Below, one piece after another: positions 1-9,430 of a stretch of DNA of 64,000 nucleotides. The translations under genes were made by a program, and so were the position numbers. Source of the DNA: Candidatus Celerinatantimonas neptuna (lineage in GTDB: Bacteria > Pseudomonadota > Gammaproteobacteria > Enterobacterales > Celerinatantimonadaceae); the NCBI GenBank assembly GCA_911810475.1, contig OU461276.1, positions 1,331,501-1,395,500 on the forward strand, written 5' to 3'. Every line of letters starts with the position of its first letter. The first letter of the stretch is position 1. The notes under the pieces were generated by a model. That model was not told the DNA's origin and made no database searches. It worked only from the letters and a program-made list of their open reading frames with translations.

Positions 1-3000
1 TCGGATGCGACTGCCACCAGTCCAGTAACTGCTGCGGGTCGCGCGATACCTCTAAGGTGGGCATCAGCAACTGACCCCCGGCACACAATACCGGCCAGAT
101 TTCCCACACCGCCGCATCAAAGCCCACACCCGCCACACTGGAAGCACAAGTTCCCGCCGTGATGTTGAACTGTCGATTGTGCCACGCCACCAGATGACTT
201 AAATTCCGGTGCTCAACCAGCACCCCTTTCGGTTGCCCGGTCGACCCCGAGGTATATATCACATAGGCTAAATCGTCTGCACAAGCACACCGCCCATGAG
301 CATTCTCTGTAGACATTTGTGACCATTGATTCACCCCGTCCAATTCAATAACCGGTACCAATGACGACATATCAATAAATAAATGACTTAATTTCTTCTC
401 GGTCAACAGAACTTTGGGTTCACTGTCTTCAAGCATGTAGTGCAAACGATCCTGTGGATAGCCCGGGTCCATCGGCACATACGCACCCCCGGCTTTAAGA
501 ACCGCCAACAGCGCTGTCACCATGCCACAGCCCCGCTCCAGCGACACCGCCACCAAATCACCCTGGCCAATCCCTTTATCCCGCAGATAACGAGCCAGCT
601 GATTCGCCTGTGCATTCAGCTCGGCATAGCTCAGCGCCCCGACTTCATCGGTCACCGCAATCGCATCCCCATGGGCCCGGGCCTGCGCTTCAACCAATTC
701 ATGGATGCACATCTGGTCCGGGTAATCCATCGAGCTCGGGTTAAAGTCATGCAAGACTTGATGTCGTTCCACCTCCCCTAACAGCGGATGCGCGTTGACC
801 GGCTGCTCTGGTGCACTCACCAGACCATGTAATAATTGCACCCAGTAATCCACATACCGCTGCACCGTCTCTTCATCAAATAACGACACCGCATAATTCA
901 GTCCACCGCGCAGTTCACCATCAACTTCACTCACCACCAAACTTAAATCAAACTGCGCCGTCTCTATGGTGCTCTCTCCGGCCTGTAACGCCAAATCCCC
1001 CAGCGACACCCGTTGCTCCGGCAGGTTCTGTAAGGTCAGCATCACCTGGAATAACGGACTGTGCGATAAGCTCCGGCTCGGCGACACCGCCTCCACCACC
1101 TGCTCAAACGGAATCTCCGCATGCATCTGGGCATCCACCGATACCTGTTTCACCCGGCTCAGTAACGTCCCCATATCCGGCTCGCCACTTAAATCTATCC
1201 GCAGCGCCTGGGTGTTCACAAACATCCCTATCAGCCCTTCAACCTCTGTCCGGCTGCGCCCCGCCACCGGGCTCCCTATCACCACATCATCCTGACCCGA
1301 TAACTGCCCCATCAACACCGACCAGCTCGCCAGTAACGTCATATACAAGGTGCAACCATGCCGCTGACTTAACGCTTTGAGCTCGCCGGTTAAGGCCCCC
1401 TCCAGCACCACATCAACCATCCCGCCCCGGTAATCCTGCACCGCCGGACGCGCCCGGTCTTTCGGCAATAACAGCTCATCCGGAGTACCCCTCAGCTGTG
1501 CCTCCCAGTACGTCTGCTGACCCTTCAGCACGTCACCACTCAGATAACATCTCTGCCAGTGCGCATAGTCCCCATACTGCAATGCCAGTGGCGCCAATGG
1601 GCTCGCATCCCCATCACAGTACGCCTGATACAGCTGCCCCAGCTCGTTAAACAAAACCCCCTGGGACCAGCCATCCGAGATAATATGGTGCATCGCCAGT
1701 CTTAGTCGATGCCGCTGCGCTTGCTCTTCTATCAGCTCACCACAGAACAACGGACCCCGGCTTAAATCAAAGACCGGCGGCCACTGGACACCGGCTTCAT
1801 CCGACCGGCGGCTGTGCAGACTGAACCCGGTCGCCGCATCCACTATCTGAACCGCGCCACTCCCGTCACTGGCAAAGTGGCTGCGCAGCACATGATGACG
1901 AGTCACTATCTCATCCAGGGCCGCTTTCAATGCCGGGCGGTTTAAACGCCCGTCCAGCACTAAATCAAAGGCAATCACATACGCGGCACTGGCATCCGGG
2001 TCCATCTGTGACAGGAACCACAGCCGTTGCTGGGCCATCGACAGCGGTTGTGCGACCCCTTCACCCACGCCCTGCGCTTCTATCGCCGGCAGCTCATCCG
2101 CTTCTCGCAACGTCACTATCAACGCCTGCGCTTTCAGCTGCGGATGGGCAAATAAATCCGCCAATGACACATCCCGCCCCAGCTCACTGCGTATCCGTGA
2201 GGCCAGCTGCACCGCCATCAGTGAGTGACCGCCCAGACCAAAGAAGTCGTCATTTCGGCCAATTTTCGCAATGCCCAATAGTCCCGACCAGATATCGGCC
2301 AGCTGCTGCTCGGTATCCCCCTGCGGCGCTTCATAGGCCTGATGCACATACGCATCCTCACCCGGCTCAGGCAGCCCTTTGCGGTCCACTTTCCCGTTCG
2401 CTGTTAATGGAATTGCTTCCAGCTGCACATACGCCGCCGGCACCATGTAATCCGGCAGCGCTGCCGATAACGCATGGCGCAGACTCTCCACGCGTGCGTC
2501 CCCACAGTAATACCCCACCAGTTGCGGCACTTCGCCGTTATCCCGGCGGGCCAGCACCACCGCATCTGCAACTCCCTCCAGAGCTTTCAGCGCCGATTCA
2601 ATTTCACCCAGCTCTATCCGGAAGCCCCGGATTTTCACCTGCTGGTCATTGCGCCCTAAGTACTCGATGGAACCATCAGCCAACCACCGCCCTAAGTCAC
2701 CGGTCCGGTACATCCGCGCTCCGGATTGTTGAACAAACGGGTCCGCCATAAAACGCTCCGCCGTTAAATCCGGCCGGTTCAGATACCCTTGCGCCACCTG
2801 CTCGCCACCAATGTATAACTCGCCGGTAACCCCCACGCCCACCGGCTCCCCATAAGGGTCTAACAGGTACATCCGCGTATTCGCCACCGGATAACCAATC
2901 CGTACCCGCTCATTCAGTGGCTCAGGACAGGTCCATGCCGTCACATCCACTGCCGCTTCTGTCGGACCATACAAGTTATGCACCGGTACTCCCGGCAGTC

Positions 3001-6000
3001 GCCTCTGAGACTGGCGCACCGTTTCATCCGATAACGCATCCCCGCTGCAGAATATCCCCCGCAGGCTTGCACAGCGCCCCGCTTTTTGCCCGAACAGAAA
3101 GCTCTGCAACATCGGCGGCACAAAGTGCATCAGCGTCACGCCTGTGCGCTCTATGACCTCCCTCAGGTAATCCGGGTCTTTATGCCCTTCCGGCTTCGCC
3201 ATCACCAGCCGCGCACCACTGCCCAGCGTGGCAAAAAATTCCCACACCGACACATCAAAGCTGAATGAGGTCTTTTGCAACACCACATCGCTCGCACTGA
3301 ACCCATAGTCTTCTATCATCCAGCGCAGCCGGTTCACCACCCCCCGGTGGCCATTCATCACCCCTTTCGGTTGCCCGGTCGACCCCGAGGTGTATATCAC
3401 ATAGGCTAAATCATCAGCCTGCACACCTGCTTCACTCAGGTTGGTGCCCGCCATCGCCTGCCACCCAGACTCGGTATCCAGTGTCAGCACCTGTGTTCCC
3501 TCTGGCAACACATCAAAGCGGCTGGCCAGGTGGCTGTCGGTCAGCAGCACCTTCGGCTGACTGTCCGACAGCATGTAACTTAAACGCTCCTGGGGATACC
3601 CCGGGTCCATCGGCACATAGGCACCGCCGGCTTTAAGAACCGCCAACAGCGCTGTCACCATGCCACGGCCCCGCTCCAGCGACACCGCCACCAAATCACC
3701 CCGGCCAATCCCTTTATCCCGCAGATAACGCGCCAGCTGATTCGCCTGTGCATTCAGCTCGGCATAGCTCAGCACGCCGGCTTCATCTTCCACCGCGATG
3801 GCATCGCCATGCGCCAGGGCCTGTGCTTCAAACAGTTCATGGATGCAGGGACTATCCAGGTAGTAGCGTTCGGTCTGGTTGAATCCGTTCACCACCTGCT
3901 GGTATTCACGATCACTGAGTACAGGCAGCGTTGCAACAGGCTGTTCGGACGCATCAACTAGCGCCTGCACTACGCCATCAATTGCCTGAATAAGCATTCC
4001 AGCAATTCGCTGAGCACCCACAAATACATCGGCCTGAATGTCAAGAGAGAAACCACCATCTTCATGATCATTGATCGAAGCAATCAATGGATAATTAGTC
4101 CGTTCTTCTGCAAAAATGAAATCCAATTGCAATGCTTGATCTGAAGTTTCCAATTCGATTTGGCGACTCCCGCCCTGATAGCGATAGTTCACCAGGCTAT
4201 TAAATAACGGTTGTCCTGTTTCCACTCCGCTACACTGCAAGGCTTGCACTAATGACGTATGCTCATAGCTCAATAATCCAACTAATCCTTGTTGGGTATT
4301 TTTTAAGGCTTTATCAACCGTTATGTCATTTAATGTCAGACGCAACGGCAGGGTATTGAGGAACATCCCCAACATTCGGCCCGCACCTTCACCCGCATTC
4401 ATCCGGCCAAACAGCACAGTTCCGAACACTACGTCATCGTGTCCACTGCCGGCCCTCATGACCAACCCCCAAGCCAAATGGAACAACGCCGCTGCACTCA
4501 TTCCCCGCTGACGACTCTGTTCCCGAATAAGACAAGCAAGCTCATCAGATAGTACTTCAGTCGCCGATTCAATCTGACTCCCATCACCCAATACATCGGT
4601 CAGGCCAAATGGCGTACATCCTTCGTCAATATCTCCAAGCTGTTCACAAAAGTATGCCTGCTGAGCATTTCGATCGACGCCATAGCATGTTCTAGCGACA
4701 AATTCACGGAAGGCTAAAGGTGTTGGCAGTTCATCTGAGCGACCAGCCATATGGGCCTGGACTTCTTCCAACAAGAGTTCGAGTGTGGTGTGGTCATTAC
4801 ACAAGTGATGCACTAACAAACAAAGCAACTCCCGGCCATGGGCTGGATCGCTGCTGTGATAGGCTGCCATCATCGGAGCCTGCTGCACATTGAGCCGTAG
4901 ATGCGCCGGATCCAGGCGAGCCTTTATTTGTTCTACAACGTCATCACCTTCAAGCGGTAATGAATGTAACGGCAATGATGCTTCCCGCCACACCACCTGC
5001 ACAGGTTCCCGTAATCCTTCCCAAATGACAGCAGTTCGGAAAATATCATGGCGGGAAATAACGGCTCGCAGTGCATCTATAAAGGCATTCAGGTTTTCGG
5101 TATCACTAAAGCCCAGGATCCATCGGGTGATGTAAGGATCACCTTCTTCATTGAGAAGATGGTGGAACAAGATCCCTTCCTGCAAAGGGGCCAGTGGATA
5201 GACATCCTGGACATTGGCACCACCACCTGACACCTTAGCTTCGATGCTTCGTAGCTCTGCCTCATTAAGTTCAACCAACGGTAACATTGCCGGAGTCAGT
5301 ACCTGACAATCCGACGGGATAAGATTAGCCGGAACTTGATAATATTCAGATGTGTCAGAGTTACTCGCATCTAAGACAGTCGCCAGACCTTTAAGTGACG
5401 CATCATCAAATAACGTCTTAACATTCAGTTGATAACCTTGCTGGCCTAACTGATCGATGAGTTGAACGGCCATCAAGGAATGCCCGCCCAGACCAAAGAA
5501 ATCATCGTTGCGTCCAATTTCTGAGATCCCCAACAGCCCGGACCAAATCTGTGCTAACAGCTGCTCAGTTTTACCCTGTGGTGCTTCATATACCGCATGT
5601 ACAAAGTCATCATCACTCGGCTCTGGCAACCCTTTACGGTCGACTTTCCCGTTAGCCGTCAGTGGAATTTCCTCCAACCGCACATACGCCACTGGCACCA
5701 TGTAGTCCGGTAGTTCTGATGATAATGATTGACGGAGTTCTTCAATGGATACATGTCCCCGGAAATACCCCACCAATTGTGGGATTTCTCCTTCATGCTG
5801 CCTGGCTATAACAACCGCGTCGTCTACACCTTGCAACCTGCGCAATGCCACTTCAATCTCGCCCAGCTCGATACGGAATCCACGGATTTTCACCTGATGG
5901 TCATTACGTCCTAAATACTCGATGCAACCATCTGCAAGCCAACAGCCCAGATCACCACTGCGATACATTCGGGCACCGACTTCGGAGCTAAATGGATCCG

Positions 6001-8515
6001 CAATAAAACGTTGTGCAGTTAAATCCGATCGATTCAAATAACCCCGAGCCACATTTACACCGCCGATAACAATCTCACCAGGGACACCAATGGGAGCGAG
6101 TTGATTGTTCTCATCAAGAATGTAGATTTTTGAATTCGAGACAGGACGGCCGATATGTAAAATTCGGTCACTGAGCGTCAAAGAGGCCGATGTCGCGACA
6201 ACCGTAGTCTCTGTCGGTCCATAGTTATTGACCACTGTAAAATGAGTTGAATACTCAGGTAATTGGTGAAGTTTGTCTCCACCCACAAGCAGATAACGCA
6301 TCGTCGGATGATCTAGCTTTTGGGCAAAAGCAAGTTCAGCAACAGGTGTTGGCAAAAAACCCACGTCAATCGGCTTCGATTGCCACCACTGGAGCAACTG
6401 AAGAGGATCGCGAGCAATGGAAGCTTCTGGCATCGTAATATACGCACCGACACACAAAGCAGGCCAAATTTCCCAAACAAAGGCATCAAACCCAGTACCA
6501 GCCAGACTCGAGCAACACTGCCCGGCCATCACGTCAAATGCGCTGTTATGCCAGTGGATTAAATTAAATAAATTCTGATGCTCAACCATCACCCCTTTGG
6601 GATTACCTGTCGAACCCGAAGTATAGATAATGTAAGCCAGGTGATGCGCCGTTAAACCAAGCGTTTCGGGAAGAATATTTTCCTGAGAACAAGATAGCCA
6701 TGGTTTTTCGTGTTCACTGATATCGACGAGCAGTGTCGATGAAGAAATATTCCCCAATGCAGCGACAAACGCGCGATGAGACATTAATATCTGAGGCTGA
6801 CTATCCTCAATCATATACTGCAGTCGCTGAGTCGGATATTTTGTATCCATCGGAATATACCCAGCCCCTGCTTTTAAAGCAGCCAACATAACGACAATCA
6901 GCTCACAGCTTCTGTCTAGGAGAATGGCAATCCGACTATCGGGGGTAATCCCTTTTTCGATAAACCAATGCGCAAGCTGGTTAGCCTGACCATTCAATTC
7001 ACTATATGTTAGTCGTTGTCCATTGCACTCAACCGCAATCTCATCGGGATAATGCTTAACTTGATTTTCAAACAAATGGTGAACACAGCATGGTTTTTGA
7101 AAAGGCTCTTGTGTTCCATTGAATTGCTTCAGAATAATCTGACGTTCACCTTCGGATACAAATGAATACAGTCCAAATGGTAAATCCAGATAATTTTTAA
7201 CAGATGAAATGAAATGGATGATTCTTTTTATATGTGTATCCAGCAGAGTCTCACTATACATTGAAGCATTAGCCGTAGTGAGTATTTCCAGGCCCTGATC
7301 GCCACCTCGATCATAAATCGTAATTGATAAATTGTCTGTTGGGCCCGATGATAAGATGTGAGCTGATACAGGATTGCCTGCAAATTCCATATCATATTCA
7401 AACGGAACAACATTAATAACAGCACCATACATCGGTTGATTGATGATGTTATTTCCCAGTTCGCTTCTCAGAGTTTCTGATTGATAATTTTGATGCTTTA
7501 AAACGCTAAAAATTTGCTTCTTGACATGCTGCAAGTATTCTCTGAAATGCATATCATTTGAGCAATGAAGATGAAGTGGTAATACATTGACTGATAGTCC
7601 CATGGCCTGCTTTTGTTCTTTGCTTCTGCGAGTTGCTACAGGGAAGCCAATCGCTATATCTTCATGCGCTGAAATTTTAGATAAATAGATAGGAATCAAT
7701 GCAGTTAAAAATTGTGCTAATGAAACGCCACATTCTTTAGCCATTGTTTTTAACGAAGAGGTCACCTCCGATGACAGCACTTTCTTAAAGCGGATCACAT
7801 GGGTGTAATGAGGTGTGATTTTAGGATTATTTCTAAGGTCAACAGGGACAATATCCTTTGCAACTGACTTGAGAAAATAGTCTTTATCTTTTTGAATTTG
7901 CTTTGATTTATTATAATGTTGTTCCGCTTCCACGAAAGTTGTAAACGATGTTAGGGGACTAGGCGAGATAGGCTGACCGGCAATAATTGACGAATAAATA
8001 TCCGCAATACGTCTTGTGAATAAATTGACCCCGTATCCATCATTGATAATATGATGCATACAATAATAAAAAATAAACTGTTCCTCATCGATTCGAATTA
8101 ACGCAAAAGAAAAGAGAGGCCCCTGGAATAAATCAAAAACTTGAACAGAGTCATTCTTCATCCACAGAGACGCCGATTCTTTCGGATCCTCTTTATCCCG
8201 AAAATCTAAATAAGGAAAATTCCATGATGAGAGTTGGTTTACTCTTTGCTTCGTTTCATTATCTTCATCATCAAGCACTAAATGAAATGATTCACATTCT
8301 GCAACTGTCTTTCGCAGAGCATGTTCAAATATAACCGGATCAATATCTCCAGTTATGTTTAAGTATTCACTAATATTAAATATATATTTAGAAGAATCTG
8401 AACTAAGCTGCTGTGCAAACCAAATTCCTTTTTGAGCGGCAGTTAGAGGAAATATCACAGAACGTATATTCTTTTCATTTACAAGAGAATGCTTCTTACC
8501 ATCATAAACTGACAT
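1..8515 (-). CDS. Non-ribosomal peptide synthetase, C-A-T-C-A-T-C-A (3' end outside window)
   Basis: One frame stays open from the ATG at 8515 to the window edge (about 2838 codons). Domains in approximate residues: C1 1-430 with HHIINDG at 154-160; A1 450-960; T1 with GGHSL Ser1013; C2 1090-1530; A2 1545-2040; T2 with Ser2098; C3 2150-2590 with HHIISDG from 2276; A3 from 2610, cut off. By the GrsA numbering A1 reads DAWFLGNVV(K), the classical leucine code, and A2 reads DVWHFSLVD(K), serine type. A3 begins DA..W but is incomplete. C2 carries HHLLNEEGD at 1118-1126 and HHLCNDH at 1236, the signature of dual epimerisation/condensation domains, so the Leu unit should become D-Leu. C3 looks like an ordinary LCL domain. 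C1 resembles the N-terminal domain of EntF, so it may accept an acyl group or an upstream peptide. The ribosome site is weak. The final product is unknown. Confidence 0.95.
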   Translation of the reverse strand, partial: MSVYDGKKHSLVNEKNIRSVIFPLTAAQKGIWFAQQLSSDSSKYIFNISEYLNITGDIDPVIFEHALRKTVAECESFHLVLDDEDNETKQRVNQLSSWNFPYLDFRDKEDPKESASLWMKNDSVQVFDLFQGPLFSFALIRIDEEQFIFYYCMHHIINDGYGVNLFTRRIADIYSSIIAGQPISPSPLTSFTTFVEAEQHYNKSKQIQKDKDYFLKSVAKDIVPVDLRNNPKITPHYTHVIRFKKVLSSEVTSSLKTMAKECGVSLAQFLTALIPIYLSKISAHEDIAIGFPVATRRSKEQKQAMGLSVNVLPLHLHCSNDMHFREYLQHVKKQIFSVLKHQNYQSETLRSELGNNIINQPMYGAVINVVPFEYDMEFAGNPVSAHILSSGPTDNLSITIYDRGGDQGLEILTTANASMYSETLLDTHIKRIIHFISSVKNYLDLPFGLYSFVSEGERQIILKQFNGTQEPFQKPCCVHHLFENQVKHYPDEIAVECNGQRLTYSELNGQANQLAHWFIEKGITPDSRIAILLDRSCELIVVMLAALKAGAGYIPMDTKYPTQRLQYMIEDSQPQILMSHRAFVAALGNISSSTLLVDISEHEKPWLSCSQENILPETLGLTAHHLAYIIYTSGSTGNPKGVMVEHQNLFNLIHWHNSAFDVMAGQCCSSLAGTGFDAFVWEIWPALCVGAYITMPEASIARDPLQLLQWWQSKPIDVGFLPTPVAELAFAQKLDHPTMRYLLVGGDKLHQLPEYSTHFTVVNNYGPTETTVVATSASLTLSDRILHIGRPVSNSKIYILDENNQLAPIGVPGEIVIGGVNVARGYLNRSDLTAQRFIADPFSSEVGARMYRSGDLGCWLADGCIEYLGRNDHQVKIRGFRIELGEIEVALRRLQGVDDAVVIARQHEGEIPQLVGYFRGHVSIEELRQSLSSELPDYMVPVAYVRLEEIPLTANGKVDRKGLPEPSDDDFVHAVYEAPQGKTEQLLAQIWSGLLGISEIGRNDDFFGLGGHSLMAVQLIDQLGQQGYQLNVKTLFDDASLKGLATVLDASNSDTSEYYQVPANLIPSDCQVLTPAMLPLVELNEAELRSIEAKVSGGGANVQDVYPLAPLQEGILFHHLLNEEGDPYITRWILGFSDTENLNAFIDALRAVISRHDIFRTAVIWEGLREPVQVVWREASLPLHSLPLEGDDVVEQIKARLDPAHLRLNVQQAPMMAAYHSSDPAHGRELLCLLVHHLCNDHTTLELLLEEVQAHMAGRSDELPTPLAFREFVARTCYGVDRNAQQAYFCEQLGDIDEGCTPFGLTDVLGDGSQIESATEVLSDELACLIREQSRQRGMSAAALFHLAWGLVMRAGSGHDDVVFGTVLFGRMNAGEGAGRMLGMFLNTLPLRLTLNDITVDKALKNTQQGLVGLLSYEHTSLVQALQCSGVETGQPLFNSLVNYRYQGGSRQIELETSDQALQLDFIFAEERTNYPLIASINDHEDGGFSLDIQADVFVGAQRIAGMLIQAIDGVVQALVDASEQPVATLPVLSDREYQQVVNGFNQTERYYLDSPCIHELFEAQALAHGDAIAVEDEAGVLSYAELNAQANQLARYLRDKGIGRGDLVAVSLERGRGMVTALLAVLKAGGAYVPMDPGYPQERLSYMLSDSQPKVLLTDSHLASRFDVLPEGTQVLTLDTESGWQAMAGTNLSEAGVQADDLAYVIYTSGSTGQPKGVMNGHRGVVNRLRWMIEDYGFSASDVVLQKTSFSFDVSVWEFFATLGSGARLVMAKPEGHKDPDYLREVIERTGVTLMHFVPPMLQSFLFGQKAGRCASLRGIFCSGDALSDETVRQSQRRLPGVPVHNLYGPTEAAVDVTAWTCPEPLNERVRIGYPVANTRMYLLDPYGEPVGVGVTGELYIGGEQVAQGYLNRPDLTAERFMADPFVQQSGARMYRTGDLGRWLADGSIEYLGRNDQQVKIRGFRIELGEIESALKALEGVADAVVLARRDNGEVPQLVGYYCGDARVESLRHALSAALPDYMVPAAYVQLEAIPLTANGKVDRKGLPEPGEDAYVHQAYEAPQGDTEQQLADIWSGLLGIAKIGRNDDFFGLGGHSLMAVQLASRIRSELGRDVSLADLFAHPQLKAQALIVTLREADELPAIEAQGVGEGVAQPLSMAQQRLWFLSQMDPDASAAYVIAFDLVLDGRLNRPALKAALDEIVTRHHVLRSHFASDGSGAVQIVDAATGFSLHSRRSDEAGVQWPPVFDLSRGPLFCGELIEEQAQRHRLRLAMHHIISDGWSQGVLFNELGQLYQAYCDGDASPLAPLALQYGDYAHWQRCYLSGDVLKGQQTYWEAQLRGTPDELLLPKDRARPAVQDYRGGMVDVVLEGALTGELKALSQRHGCTLYMTLLASWSVLMGQLSGQDDVVIGSPVAGRSRTEVEGLIGMFVNTQALRIDLSGEPDMGTLLSRVKQVSVDAQMHAEIPFEQVVEAVSPSRSLSHSPLFQVMLTLQNLPEQRVSLGDLALQAGESTIETAQFDLSLVVSEVDGELRGGLNYAVSLFDEETVQRYVDYWVQLLHGLVSAPEQPVNAHPLLGEVERHQVLHDFNPSSMDYPDQMCIHELVEAQARAHGDAIAVTDEVGALSYAELNAQANQLARYLRDKGIGQGDLVAVSLERGCGMVTALLAVLKAGGAYVPMDPGYPQDRLHYMLEDSEPKVLLTEKKLSHLFIDMSSLVPVIELDGVNQWSQMSTENAHGRCACADDLAYVIYTSGSTGQPKGVLVEHRNLSHLVAWHNRQFNITAGTCASSVAGVGFDAAVWEIWPVLCAGGQLLMPTLEVSRDPQQLLDWWQSHP
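222..274 (-). repeat. Near-identical A-domain segment, copy 1a (with 3360-3412)
   Basis: These 53 bases, covering the A3 core motif TSGSTGxPKG of the third adenylation domain, match 3360-3412 in the second adenylation domain with one difference by eye. Synonymous sites are conserved too, which points to recent duplication or gene conversion rather than protein-level constraint. Confidence 0.8.
462..635 (-). repeat. Near-identical A-domain segment, copy 1b (with 3600-3773)
   Basis: This 174-base block, covering the N-terminal part of the third A domain, matches 3600-3773 of the second A domain with about five differences by eye (roughly 97 percent). The DNA between blocks 1a and 1b (275-461) is much more diverged, giving a patchwork typical of intragenic recombination in NRPS genes. 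Confidence 0.8.
3360..3412 (-). repeat. Near-identical A-domain segment, copy 2a
   Basis: Partner of 222-274; lies in the serine-type second adenylation domain at core motif A3. Confidence 0.8.
3600..3773 (-). repeat. Near-identical A-domain segment, copy 2b
   Basis: Partner of 462-635; encodes the N-terminal part of the second adenylation domain, including the stretch SYAELNAQANQLARYLRDKG. Confidence 0.8.
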
Positions 8516-9430
8516 AAATTAACCCACTCACAATGCTGTGATTGTATAAGATATAGCGACATAGATTTTTCCCGCATCAAATCCACGGGGAGAATTAATA
8601 AGAATTTTATTTAGGCATTTTCTTTGAGACAGGAAACACCTGGATAATATAGTGCCATCCAAGCTCTATTCAACATTTATAGATATATCAGAAAAAAATA
8701 AAAGTATCAAAATAATTATTAATACTCTTGTTTAAAAAGAATTAAGCATTAATATATTTGCAATAGTTATCAACAAGATAAGATGATTTCAATTGTTATC
8801 AATCAATAGAAAAATTAACTTAGATATTTATTTTAATTGTTAATTGCTAATATTAGTGATAATATTAGCAATTAGGTTAATGTAATAAATAATTCATAAT
8901 ATCTATTAAAATAAATATTCATTTCATTCTAATAGCAAGTTGAAATTCAAATTCAAATTATATTTAAAAAAACGCATCATACGATTCATGTAAGATATGG
9001 AAGTATATAATACTCTATTTATTACCTTAAAATTTAATTTAAAATCGAAACACTGCCTTTGTTATAATTTATTCATTAAAAAACTAGACCAACCAGTCGA
9101 TAAATAATATTTAGCTGCAACTGTTTAACTAAAAAAAATATCACTTTATTATTTAATTTATATAAAAAATCACATGGTTAAATATTACACATTTAAACTC
9201 AGGCCAAATAAAAACCTGCTTCAATCACAATAACGAAGGAGACTACTTGCCAGATTGGAAGTAATTGAATCAATTTCTATGATGTAACTAGCAGAATATA
9301 ATTACATCTTTTACAAAAGAGCAAAGCATCTATAAGAACAATACCGCTATAACCATAAAATAAAATTGCTCATTTTGCTTAAATATAGCAATCTACGCGA
9401 TCAGAAACTGAATCATAGATAGCTTCAATA
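8516..9430. other. Long AT-rich intergenic region upstream of the NRPS
   Basis: About 900 bases with no convincing gene on either strand. It is strikingly AT-rich and holds the palindrome at 8841-8874. Both flanking genes are on the minus strand, so the NRPS promoter should lie here. I could not fix a -10/-35 pair with confidence: several TATA-like hexamers occur within 60 bases of the NRPS start. Confidence 0.7.
8841..8874. repeat. Perfect 15-bp inverted repeat, 4-base spacer
   Basis: The arms run 8841-8855 and 8860-8874 around the spacer GTGA; the arm core is AATTGCTAATATTA. No T-run follows on either strand, so it does not look like an intrinsic terminator. It lies about 330 bases upstream of the NRPS start and could be a regulator-binding palindrome. 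Confidence 0.75.

Noticed and set aside
440-3268. Several plus-strand ORFs of 60-273 codons inside the NRPS region
   Set aside because: They are antisense shadows of the long minus-strand NRPS frame; proline/alanine-rich composition, no ribosome sites, no family resemblance.
7228-7428. Minus-strand ORF of 66 codons inside the first C domain
   Set aside because: It is in a different frame from the NRPS, which reads as a good C domain through this stretch without interruption.
8461-8515. Possible frameshift near the NRPS start
   Set aside because: An apparent phase conflict vanished on recounting; the ATG at 8515 is in phase with the T-domain serines and the window edge.
8700-8900. Fur box upstream of the NRPS (siderophore control)
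   Set aside because: Some TTATCAA/GATAA-like words occur, but no 19-mer close to the Fur consensus, and there are no siderophore genes nearby.
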